This document shows positions 1-4,418 of a stretch of DNA of 22,578 nt, piece after piece. Origin of the DNA: a virus; the IMG/VR virus record IMGVR_UViG_3300013101_000112, positions 1 through 22,578 of that record; one strand, given 5' to 3'. The notes below the pieces were generated by a model that saw only the letters and a program-made list of their open reading frames with translations, ran no database searches and was not told where the DNA came from. The position numbers and the translations under genes were made by a program. Position 1 is the first letter of the stretch; every line of letters begins with the position of its first letter.

Positions 1-116
1 AGGAACTTGGCGGACTGAAAGCTGCCCTCACCGATGGCCGCGCTTACCGCCTCAGCGATCTTGAGCGTCATCTTCAGAGCGGCCCGTCGGCCCGTCTCGT
101 ACTTGTTGCGTTTCAT
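1..116 (-). CDS. Small hypothetical protein, C-terminus cut by window edge
   Basis: Reading leftward from an ATG at 116, the frame is open to the window edge and begins MKRNKYETGRRAALKM. It is lysine/arginine-rich at the N-terminus and then alanine-rich and probably helical. The start is well supported: GAAGGAG lies 6 nt upstream, and a strong leftward promoter (-10 at 135-140) would give a very short leader of roughly a dozen bases. It is the first gene downstream of the leftmost visible promoter-operator unit. No family is recognised and the function is unknown. Length and any further domains cannot be judged because the gene is truncated by the window. Confidence 0.75.
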   Translation of the reverse strand, partial: MKRNKYETGRRAALKMTLKIAEAVSAAIGEGSFQSAKF

Positions 117-134
117 GTTCACTCCTTCACCTAC

Positions 135-162
135 ATGATACACCGGATGGTGTACGTGTCAA
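135..162 (-). promoter_or_regulatory. Leftward promoter P1 with embedded operator palindrome
   Basis: On the minus strand a perfect -35 TTGACA (157-162) and a -10 TATCAT (135-140) are separated by 16 nt. The spacer and -10 contain the palindrome TACACC-N4-GGTGTA (139-154, central GGAT on the plus strand). The stop codon of the upstream gene (159-161) lies inside the -35. It would drive the gene ending at the window edge. Confidence 0.85.
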
Positions 163-566
163 GCTGAGGCGCGTGCCATTTCCAGACCCCGAAGCAAGTC
201 GCCCCAACGCTTGGTCTGTAGTAGTGCCTTGTTCAGATCGAATAACTCGATCCGTCCCGCTGCTACCAGCTCGTCTCCGTTGTTCAACGTGACGTCGATC
301 TCCTTGCCGTCGAACTCGATCCACGCGTGGTGAATCGGAATGTATCCATAGAGCATCAGATGCCCCTCGACGTACACGACTCGGCCCTCGTGCTCAGTGC
401 CTCGCGAGGCGAGCACGAGCTTCGCAGCGTTCTCGAAACACGCTTTCATCTTCGGCACGAAACGGCCCTTGCGGAACAGATCCTTGATCGCTTGCGGGTG
501 GTGTGCCCATTTCACTGGGCACCATCCTTGCTTGCGGAACAGCTCGATCTTCTTGTCGGTGGTCAT
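159..566 (-). CDS. Hypothetical phage protein (135 aa)
   Basis: This 135-residue soluble protein has a basic N-terminal third and a central block with the motifs CFENA, VVYVEGHL and IPIHHAWIEFDGKEIDVT. That block looks like a small family often seen in phages and plasmids, in which a Cys, a His-Ala-Trp and a following Asp are conserved. I do not know its biochemical role. The Cys-Asn, His and Asp arrangement could suggest a papain-like fold, but this is inference. The ATG at 566 overlaps the TGA of the upstream gene (ATGA), so translation is probably coupled. Its TGA lies within the -35 of promoter P1. It is the last gene of the three-gene P2 unit. Confidence 0.8.
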   Translation of the reverse strand: MTTDKKIELFRKQGWCPVKWAHHPQAIKDLFRKGRFVPKMKACFENAAKLVLASRGTEHEGRVVYVEGHLMLYGYIPIHHAWIEFDGKEIDVTLNNGDELVAAGRIELFDLNKALLQTKRWGDLLRGLEMARASA

Positions 567-778
567 GCCTTCACCGCGCTCATGCCCCGCTTGACCTCAG
601 CCCACTGGTCCTGATTCAGCCACTTGCCGTCGACGTCCCACCGGAGCTGGGTCTTGATCTTGTATCCCTTGACGCCCTTGTCGGCGTAGACCCAACCGGC
701 GATGTTCACACCGGCCATGTACGGGCTGCCCTCGAAGTGGTAGCTGTCACTCTGACTCCATTGAAAAACAAACTCCAT
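563..778 (-). CDS. Small hypothetical protein (71 aa)
   Basis: A 71-residue protein starting MEFVFQWSQSDSYHFEG and rich in aromatic residues (several Trp and Tyr), with no membrane segment and no Cys. The ATG at 778 was chosen over upstream codons because GAGAGGAG lies 6 nt before it and because a longer form would read back through the neighbouring 37-aa gene and the promoter. It overlaps the next gene by 4 nt (ATGA), so the pair is translationally coupled. It is the second gene of the P2 unit. No family is recognised; the compact, Trp-rich beta-strand-like sequence could be a small binding protein, but no function can be given. Confidence 0.75.
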   Translation of the reverse strand: MEFVFQWSQSDSYHFEGSPYMAGVNIAGWVYADKGVKGYKIKTQLRWDVDGKWLNQDQWAEVKRGMSAVKA

Positions 779-789
779 CGTATCTCCTC

Positions 790-903
790 TCAGTCCCAGT
801 CCGGGAACATTGCGTCTTCGTGCATGTCGTCCATGCAGGCCTCGCAGTCCTCGCCATCGGTCTCGCAACCGCAGCCCTCGCACATCCAAACCTTGTCGCT
901 CAT
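790..903 (-). CDS. Cys-rich acidic miniprotein, zinc-ribbon-like (37 aa)
   Basis: A 37-residue acidic protein beginning MSDKVWMCEGCGCETDGE. Five cysteines occur as CxxCxC followed by CxxC, a spacing that fits a small metal-binding knuckle. The remainder is rich in Asp, Glu and Met. The start at 903 is supported by an ACGGAG Shine-Dalgarno within the conserved leader box (909-921) and by promoter P2 upstream. It is the first gene of the P2 unit, 11 nt before the 71-aa gene. Metal binding is inferred from Cys spacing only. Such miniproteins in phage early regions often bind host proteins, but nothing in the sequence identifies a partner. Confidence 0.65.
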   Translation of the reverse strand: MSDKVWMCEGCGCETDGEDCEACMDDMHEDAMFPDWD

Positions 904-946
904 GGGAACTCCGTTCTGCCGGGCGGGCTCTCCGCCCGACATACTC
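904..946 (-). promoter_or_regulatory. Structured leader with conserved box (P2 unit)
   Basis: The untranslated leader between the P2 -10 and the 37-aa gene contains a 7-bp GC stem (920-926 with 932-938) and a 5-nt loop. It is followed at once by the box CGGCAGAACGGAG (minus strand, 909-921) that includes the Shine-Dalgarno. The same box and a hairpin in the same place recur in the P5 and P6 leaders. Confidence 0.6.
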
Positions 947-975
947 ATTATACACCGGGCGGTGTACAGGGTCCA
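947..975 (-). promoter_or_regulatory. Leftward promoter P2 with operator palindrome, weak -35
   Basis: The -10 is a perfect TATAAT (947-952). The operator TACACC-N4-GGTGTA is at 951-966 with central GGGC. The -35 is poor: TGGACC at 970-975 with a 17-nt spacer is the best match. A 16-bp perfect palindrome around GTTTAAAC lies just upstream (985-1000). It drives the three genes at 903-159. Confidence 0.75.
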
Positions 976-984
976 GTAGGTGCG

Positions 985-1000
985 GACCGTTTAAACGGTC
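985..1000. promoter_or_regulatory. GTTTAAAC site 1 within 16-bp perfect palindrome
   Basis: GACCGTTTAAACGGTC is a perfect 16-bp palindrome whose core (989-996) is one of nine dispersed GTTTA(A/C)AC sites. It touches the TAG of the 145-aa gene and lies upstream of the weak P2 -35. No T-run follows on either strand, so an intrinsic terminator is unlikely and a protein-binding site is favoured. Confidence 0.6.
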
Positions 1001-1437
1001 TAGTCTCCAATCCCGTAGCCGCCGATCTCGAAGATCGCCACCTCATCGGTGCGCTCGATCCACTTCGGTCGGCAGTAGTTTCCGGGCTTCATCGCGAAGG
1101 CTTTCGCGAGACGATCACCGATCGTCTTGAAGTGCTCCGGCTCAAGGCCGTCGCTCGTGATGCGGAACCCGAACGAGTTGTGGTAGCTGTGCATCTCGCT
1201 CCAGCTCTCGTAGCTCACCCGACCGTGTCCGACGTATTCCCCGGAGTCGTGCGGCATCTTCTTGCCTTCCGGCTCCTGCGCTCCCTTGCTCTTGAGCAAG
1301 TCGACGATCTCAAGGATCTTGCGCGCCGCGCCCGTGAAGTTGACGTCGGTCAGCTCGCGCTCGACGGTGGGGCAAGCGGTGCCGCCGGACCATCGAATCT
1401 TGACGAGCTTCTCGAAGCTCTTGTATTTGTGATCCAT
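1000..1437 (-). CDS. Hypothetical protein (145 aa)
   Basis: A 145-residue soluble protein beginning MDHKYKSFEKLVKIRW and ending in a Gly-rich IGGYGIGD tail. It contains a predicted helix around KILEIVDLLKSKGAQEPEGKK and a His/Tyr/Ser-rich middle (SYESWSEMHSYHNSFGFRI). The ATG at 1437 was chosen because GAGAGGA lies just upstream and promoter P3 ends about 20 nt before it. Earlier in-frame starts would fall inside the promoter. It is a single-gene unit, and its TAG meets the GTTTAAAC palindrome. No family is recognised and the function is unknown. Confidence 0.75.
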   Translation of the reverse strand: MDHKYKSFEKLVKIRWSGGTACPTVERELTDVNFTGAARKILEIVDLLKSKGAQEPEGKKMPHDSGEYVGHGRVSYESWSEMHSYHNSFGFRITSDGLEPEHFKTIGDRLAKAFAMKPGNYCRPKWIERTDEVAIFEIGGYGIGD

Positions 1438-1459
1438 ATGTGTCCTCTCTTTCACCTTC

Positions 1460-1487
1460 ATCATACACCGGATGGTGTACAGGTCAA
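1460..1487 (-). promoter_or_regulatory. Leftward promoter P3 with embedded operator palindrome
   Basis: Minus strand -35 TTGACC (1482-1487), 16-nt spacer, -10 TATGAT (1460-1465). The perfect operator palindrome TACACC-N4-GGTGTA is at 1464-1479 with central GGAT, the same centre as P1. It drives the 145-aa gene through a short leader without the conserved hairpin. Confidence 0.85.
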
Positions 1488-1502
1488 GGTTTGGCGGCAC
1501 CG

Positions 1503-1742
1503 CTACGATGCGAATGGCGCGAGTTCGATTTCATTCTCAGGCGTGAGAATGTGATCCTCCCCGAGCATGTGGATGAACAGCGTCCCCGCGTTCGAGAACT
1601 GCCAGCACATGACCCGGCGCCAGATGCCACTACCTTCGAGCTGTACCAGCATGCGCGTCGGGGCACCCGATCGCTTCGAGTACCCGTCCGCGGTCACGCC
1701 GTAGCGCGGGACGTCCGTGGTTCGTACGTTCGTGATCTTCAT
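1503..1742 (-). CDS. Hypothetical protein (79 aa)
   Basis: A 79-residue protein beginning MKITNVRTTDVPRYGVTADGYSKRSG. It has alternating hydrophobic strands (TRMLVQLEG, RRVMCWQF, GTLFIHM) that suggest a small beta-barrel. The ATG at 1742 overlaps the TGA of the 97-aa gene by 4 nt, which argues for this start over the much longer upstream frame running antisense to other genes. GAAGGGA lies farther upstream. It is the last gene of the four-gene P4 unit and ends 15 nt before the P3 -35. No family is recognised. Confidence 0.75.
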   Translation of the reverse strand: MKITNVRTTDVPRYGVTADGYSKRSGAPTRMLVQLEGSGIWRRVMCWQFSNAGTLFIHMLGEDHILTPENEIELAPFAS

Positions 1743-2032
1743 GCGTAGCTCGTTCCCTTCTGAGGTGTGCCGTCCCACACGTACGCGCTTCCGTGCGCGA
1801 TTTTGACGTACGGGTCGCCTCGATACTCCTTGATCCTGAAGCTCTTCGTGGGCCCGACCGGCACGAGCGGGATGCTCGGCGTAGCCGTGTAGGTCATGTC
1901 TCCGGTGGCTCGCTGGTCGACCTTCACCTTGGTGACAGTAACCATCTTCGGCGTGCGCTTCAGCACGATGTAGAAGTCGACGTTCGTTTGGTCGTACCCC
2001 CACTTGCTAACGAGTGTGTCTCCGTTGTTCAT
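1739..2032 (-). CDS. Hypothetical protein (97 aa)
   Basis: A 97-residue basic protein beginning MNNGDTLVSKWGYDQTNVDFYIVLKR. Its first half looks like a small beta domain in which a strand with 'DFYIVLKRTPKMVTVTKVK' alternates polar and hydrophobic residues, as in short phage proteins that carry an SH3-like or barrel fold. This is inference from the pattern. The ATG at 2032 is preferred over a GTG at 2041 because GAAGGG is 8 nt upstream of the ATG. It overlaps both neighbours by 4 nt (ATGA), so three genes in a row are coupled. Function unknown. Confidence 0.75.
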   Translation of the reverse strand: MNNGDTLVSKWGYDQTNVDFYIVLKRTPKMVTVTKVKVDQRATGDMTYTATPSIPLVPVGPTKSFRIKEYRGDPYVKIAHGSAYVWDGTPQKGTSYA

Positions 2033-2199
2033 CCTGTCCACCCTTCTGCGCGCAGTACGCGCTTCGCGATCTCAGTCGTTCCGGCCCCGCTCTCGTAAGC
2101 CTCGAAGTACGAGTAGTCAGCCAAGTCCGAGGAGTAGAGACCGCAGATGTCTTCGATCTTCTCGTCTACGTCCTTCATCCACTGTTTGAAACTCTTCAT
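2029..2199 (-). CDS. Small DUF5419-like phage protein (56 aa)
   Basis: A 56-residue protein beginning MKSFKQWMKDVDEKIEDICG. The pattern F-x2-WM-x2-VD near the N-terminus, then GLYSSDLADYSYFEAYESG, then a helix ending AKRVLRAEG matches my recollection of the small phage family DUF5419. The assignment is from memory of the pattern, not from a search. The family has no known biochemical role. AAGGAG lies 6 nt before the ATG at 2199. It overlaps the zinc-ribbon-like gene upstream and the 97-aa gene downstream by 4 nt each, inside the P4 unit. Confidence 0.7.
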   Translation of the reverse strand: MKSFKQWMKDVDEKIEDICGLYSSDLADYSYFEAYESGAGTTEIAKRVLRAEGWTG

Positions 2200-2372
2200 G
2201 CCTGCTCCTTCAGCTTCGCGATCTCATCGCGTATTTCCTTCTCGCGCTCTTCTCCGAGCACTGCCATCAGGGCGTTCGAGGAGAGGTTGTCCTCAAGAAC
2301 TCCCAGGTAGCACGGGTCACACAGGACTCCGTTTGCCGCGGCGATTCCGCAGCGTCCGCATGTCATCTTCAT
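2196..2372 (-). CDS. Zinc-ribbon-like small protein (58 aa)
   Basis: A 58-residue protein beginning MKMTCGRCGIAAANGVLCDPC. Two CxxC pairs 9 residues apart (Cys5/Cys8 and Cys18/Cys21) form a probable zinc ribbon, followed by a charged helix ending EIRDEIAKLKEQA that could dimerise. The ATG at 2372 has GGAGG about 7 nt upstream; earlier in-frame starts fall inside promoter P4. It is the first gene of the four-gene P4 unit, and its stop overlaps the next start (ATGA). DNA or protein binding is plausible for this architecture, but no specific function is supported. Confidence 0.75.
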   Translation of the reverse strand: MKMTCGRCGIAAANGVLCDPCYLGVLEDNLSSNALMAVLGEEREKEIRDEIAKLKEQA

Positions 2373-2394
2373 CGTGTGTCCTCCGTTCGCATTC

Positions 2395-2422
2395 ATCATA
2401 CACCGGGTGGTGTACATGTCAA
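2395..2422 (-). promoter_or_regulatory. Leftward promoter P4 with embedded operator palindrome
   Basis: Minus strand -35 TTGACA (2417-2422), 16-nt spacer, -10 TATGAT (2395-2400). The perfect operator TACACC-N4-GGTGTA is at 2399-2414 with central GGGT. The -35 starts 2 nt after the stop codon of the 63-aa gene. It drives the four overlapping genes 2372-1503. Confidence 0.87.
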
Positions 2423-2423
2423 G

Positions 2424-2615
2424 TTATGCGCCACCGTTCTGCTCTGCAAGATCCCGCATAGCCATCGCGAACTTGATCGGATTGTGCGGGGCGGTAGGCA
2501 TGAATCCGCCCATCTTGATCCAATGAATCAGACTCGTGGCTCGCTCGTGCAGCACGCTCATCTCGTCATCGAGCACGGCTTCGATCATCTCTTGCACTGT
2601 TACATTAGGATCCAT
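2424..2615 (-). CDS. Small hypothetical protein (63 aa)
   Basis: A 63-residue mostly helical protein beginning MDPNVTVQEMIEAVLDDEMSVL and continuing through HERATSLIHWIKMGGF to an amphipathic C-terminal helix. No Cys pairs or membrane segments are seen. GGAGG precedes the ATG at 2615 by about 5 nt. The start overlaps the TAA of the 110-aa gene (TAATG), so the two genes of the P5 unit are coupled. The acidic N-terminal helix and short length resemble many phage early proteins of unknown role; no family is recognised. Confidence 0.78.
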   Translation of the reverse strand: MDPNVTVQEMIEAVLDDEMSVLHERATSLIHWIKMGGFMPTAPHNPIKFAMAMRDLAEQNGGA

Positions 2616-2947
2616 TACGCCTCCACATCTTCGAGCGCCTGCTCGACTTCACCCAGGTACTTGTAGAGCATCACGGTCTCGCCGGTTGCCAGCGCGAACT
2701 CCAGCTCTGCCTTGAGCTTCGCGAAGATGTCGCTTGCGTTCTCTACGTGCCCCATCTGCTCGATCATCGAGTCGCGATCGGCGCGAGCATCGGATAGCTC
2801 GTCGTCCAAATGGATCAGCTCTTCGCCCATCTTGCCAACGGCATCGTGAACATCACGGTTGCCCTTGAGGATTGCGATCGCTGTCTCTTCGCTTGCCCCA
2901 ACGATGGAACAGGCTTTCTCGATTTCGTATCCGTATTCCTTGTGCAT
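2615..2947 (-). CDS. Hypothetical helical protein (110 aa)
   Basis: A 110-residue acidic, almost entirely helical protein beginning MHKEYGYEIEKACSIVGASE. Residues from about 35 to 105 carry heptad-like runs (EELIHLDDELSDARADRDSM, then FAKLKAELEFAL) suggesting a coiled coil. The start at 2947 has an ACGGAG Shine-Dalgarno in the conserved leader box (2953-2965). It is the first gene of the P5 unit and its TAA overlaps the following ATG. A role as an oligomeric binding protein is possible, but nothing shows the partner. No family is recognised. Confidence 0.78.
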   Translation of the reverse strand: MHKEYGYEIEKACSIVGASEETAIAILKGNRDVHDAVGKMGEELIHLDDELSDARADRDSMIEQMGHVENASDIFAKLKAELEFALATGETVMLYKYLGEVEQALEDVEA

Positions 2948-2993
2948 TTACACTCCGTTCTGCCGGACAGGCTCTCGCCCACCCGACGCTTCC
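2948..2993 (-). promoter_or_regulatory. Structured leader with conserved box (P5 unit)
   Basis: The leader RNA can form a 9-bp stem (2964-2972 with 2977-2985, three G-U pairs) closed by a GAGA loop of GNRA type. It is followed directly by the box CGGCAGAACGGAG (minus strand, 2953-2965). The G-U pairs and changed bases relative to the P2 leader keep the fold while altering sequence, which hints at conserved structure. Confidence 0.6.
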
Positions 2994-3022
2994 ATTGTAC
3001 ACCGGTTGGTGCATAGTGCCGA
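2994..3022 (-). promoter_or_regulatory. Leftward promoter P5, degenerate copy
   Basis: The -10 is TACAAT (2994-2999). The palindrome is imperfect: TACACC-N4-GGTGCA at 2998-3013 on the plus strand, central GGTT. The best -35 is TCGGCA (3017-3022, 17-nt spacer). A GTTTACAC site begins 2 nt beyond it. It is the weakest of the six promoters and would drive the 110-aa and 63-aa genes. Confidence 0.65.
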
Positions 3023-3023
3023 C

Positions 3024-3031
3024 GTTTACAC
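3024..3031 (+). promoter_or_regulatory. GTTTACAC site 2
   Basis: CGTTTACACGG sits between the weak -35 of P5 and the upstream gene, and covers that gene's stop codon (3026-3028). It is one of nine exact dispersed copies and one of only two at leftward gene junctions. Confidence 0.55.
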
Positions 3032-3274
3032 GGGGTTACTTCCGTGCCCGCATGGGCACCCCTTCTGGCAGGGCGAGACAGCGAGGTTCAGCATCTCGCA
3101 CATTTCCTTGATCGAGTATTCGTGCAAGCCGTGGACTTGGCTGTTGGGCTCCATCTGGAATCCGTCCTTGAGATTGGCCCACCATCCGTCGTTACCTTCG
3201 TTCCGGACGTCTCCTTCGATACGCGGGTCGGCATTGATGTCAGCTTTCGTGCGTGCCTTCCTGTACTTGGTCAT
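3026..3274 (-). CDS. Small phage protein with Trp-Trp and Cys-Cys motifs (82 aa)
   Basis: An 82-residue protein beginning MTKYRKARTKADINADPRIE. Its middle reads DGWWANLKDGFQMEP, then HGLHEYSIKEM, and the C-terminus has a Cys cluster (CxxGCPCG). The order 'WW-x-LK-x-GF, HGLHE, Cys cluster' resembles a small protein common in actinobacterial phages, recalled from pattern and not from a search. The Cys residues may bind a metal. The ATG at 3274 has CGGAGAG upstream within the conserved leader box, and earlier in-frame starts fall in the leader or promoter. It is the only gene of the P6 unit, adjacent to the divergent late operon. Confidence 0.75.
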   Translation of the reverse strand: MTKYRKARTKADINADPRIEGDVRNEGNDGWWANLKDGFQMEPNSQVHGLHEYSIKEMCEMLNLAVSPCQKGCPCGHGSNPV

Positions 3275-3313
3275 TCGCTCTCCGTTCTGCCGGGAACTTC
3301 CCCCGACAGATCC
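3275..3313 (-). promoter_or_regulatory. Structured leader with conserved box (P6 unit)
   Basis: The third copy of the box CGGCAGAACGGAG (minus strand, 3280-3292) again lies next to a hairpin. Here the stem is shorter (3291-3294 with 3302-3305, extendable by G-U pairs). The box supplies the Shine-Dalgarno of the 82-aa gene. Confidence 0.55.
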
Positions 3314-3341
3314 ATTATACACCGAATGGTGTACATGTCAA
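3314..3341 (-). promoter_or_regulatory. Leftward promoter P6, consensus -35 and -10 with operator
   Basis: Both hexamers are perfect: TTGACA (3336-3341) and TATAAT (3314-3319), with a 16-nt spacer. The palindrome TACACC-N4-GGTGTA (3318-3333, central GAAT) is perfect. It lies in the divergent gap between the leftward genes and the rightward late operon; no clear plus-strand promoter is seen in the same gap. Confidence 0.9.
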
Positions 3342-3381
3342 GTTCTGGCAGGGAGTACCTCTGGCGGGGTAGACTGGCGCG

Positions 3382-4221
3382 ATGCCTGACACAGCCGAAG
3401 AACTCGAAGCACTCGCGTCCAAGTACGCCGGTGACATGAACAAGGCCGTGCGGCGCGTGATCGCTTCGGTCGGCAAACCGCGCATGGAGAAGTCGGTCAA
3501 GCTCCTAGAGTCAGAGCTGGCCGAAGTCATGGGGCGAGCCCACATGGCCGGGCGCGTGTCCGTGCTCCGTACGGTGGCGAGCGCAGCACCGGGCGTGCTG
3601 GCGGCGAAGGGGATCCCGAAGACAGCGGTAGCCGTGACGCGCATGTCGACGCGTGAGCTGCTCAGGCGCGTCCCTATGGTCGCGGAGTCTGCCATGGACG
3701 TCACTCGCCTGATCGAGCAAGGCGCGTTCACAGCGGCGCGTGCGTCGACACAGAGCATCGTCCAGCGAGTACAGCTCGTCATCGCTGACTCCCTAGAGCA
3801 AGGCCAGCCGACGCCAGATACCTCTGCCTTGTTGGCCGACACGGAAGCATGGTCTCGTGCCTACAGCGAGAACGTTGTTCGCACGACACAGTCGCGTGCG
3901 TACGACGACGGCGCGGTGACGATGACGTCGAACCCCGCCGTGCGGGTAGTCGTCCCCGCGTTTCGGTTCGATGCGACACGAGACTCGAACGTTCGACCAA
4001 ACCATTGGGCAGCGCACGGGTTCATCGCGGCAGTCGACTCGCCCGAGTGGTTACGCCGCGGGTTGATACCTCCGCTTGGATTCCAGTGTCGATGCGTGCG
4101 CTCATTCGTGACTCGCTCGAAGCTCAAGCGCATGGGGTTGATCGACAAGAATGGGCGCGTCATCACGCACCGGCCGCGAAGCATCAACGCCGCCGGACCC
4201 GACCAAGGGTTCACGCAATGA
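3382..4221 (+). CDS. MuF-like minor head (head morphogenesis) protein
   Basis: A 279-residue protein of the Mu gpF / SPP1 gp7 head morphogenesis family. The N-terminal two thirds is helical. The family signature lies at about residues 197-241: a DATRDSNVRPNHWAAHG segment, then PPLGFQCRCVRSF, matching the D-x-R-x(2)-H ... PP-x-G-x(2)-CRC pattern of MuF domains. These proteins bind the portal and enter the prohead in a few copies. The start is firm because an in-frame TAG lies 12 nt upstream. It overlaps the HTH gene by 4 nt. It opens the late operon here, although a portal gene normally precedes it. It is shorter than Mu gpF, and no C-terminal toxin domain is attached. Confidence 0.85.
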   Translation: MPDTAEELEALASKYAGDMNKAVRRVIASVGKPRMEKSVKLLESELAEVMGRAHMAGRVSVLRTVASAAPGVLAAKGIPKTAVAVTRMSTRELLRRVPMVAESAMDVTRLIEQGAFTAARASTQSIVQRVQLVIADSLEQGQPTPDTSALLADTEAWSRAYSENVVRTTQSRAYDDGAVTMTSNPAVRVVVPAFRFDATRDSNVRPNHWAAHGFIAAVDSPEWLRRGLIPPLGFQCRCVRSFVTRSKLKRMGLIDKNGRVITHRPRSINAAGPDQGFTQ

Positions 4222-4403
4222 CTGACTTCAGGGAGAAGTTCCGCGAGGCGTACTCGGAGATGGGAGCATCCAAGCTCGCGGCTCGAATCGGCGTGGCCCG
4301 CAAGACCGTGTATCGCTGGGAGCAAGGCAGTACGCCGCCGCGCACCGCGCAAGAGCGAACGCTTCGCATCCTGAATGGGTCAGATGACACACGACGCAAG
4401 TGA
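4218..4403 (+). CDS. Small XRE-like helix-turn-helix protein (61 aa)
   Basis: A 61-residue protein beginning MTDFREKFREAYSEMGASK. The segment at about residues 17-37 (SKLAARIGVARKTVYRWEQG) is a clear helix-turn-helix of the XRE type: 'KLA..IGV.RKTVYRWE' with an SxPPR loop after the recognition helix. It has little beyond the HTH, so it would bind as a dimer or be an adaptor. The ATG at 4218 overlaps the MuF-like stop (ATGA) with AAGGG 8 nt upstream; a longer upstream frame is rejected because it runs antiparallel in phase to MuF coding sequence. Placement between head genes is unusual. It is a candidate binder for one of the two dispersed DNA site families, an inference only. Confidence 0.8.
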   Translation: MTDFREKFREAYSEMGASKLAARIGVARKTVYRWEQGSTPPRTAQERTLRILNGSDDTRRK

Positions 4404-4418
4404 TATGATGCGCGCCAC

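Noticed and set aside
985-1000. The GACCGTTTAAACGGTC palindrome as an intrinsic terminator
   Set aside because: There is no T-run after the stem on either strand, and the AT centre leaves no proper loop; a protein site is more likely.
139-3333. Regularly recurring palindromes as a CRISPR-like array
   Set aside because: The spacing is irregular (hundreds of bases), genes lie between copies, and each copy lies in a promoter with -35 and -10.
3328-3341. GGTGTACATGTCAAG resembles the L5 stoperator GGTGGMTGTCAAG
   Set aside because: The shared part is essentially the TTGACA -35 and two flanking bases. The palindrome here is different and not found inside late genes.
3849-4403. A 184-aa version of the HTH gene starting at 3849
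   Set aside because: It overlaps the MuF-like gene in another phase for 370 nt; the extra region reads as Arg-rich out-of-frame sequence. The ATG at 4218 has a ribosome site and the usual 4-nt overlap.
4404-4409. TATGAT before the protease gene as a plus-strand promoter
   Set aside because: No -35 is found at 16-18 nt upstream.
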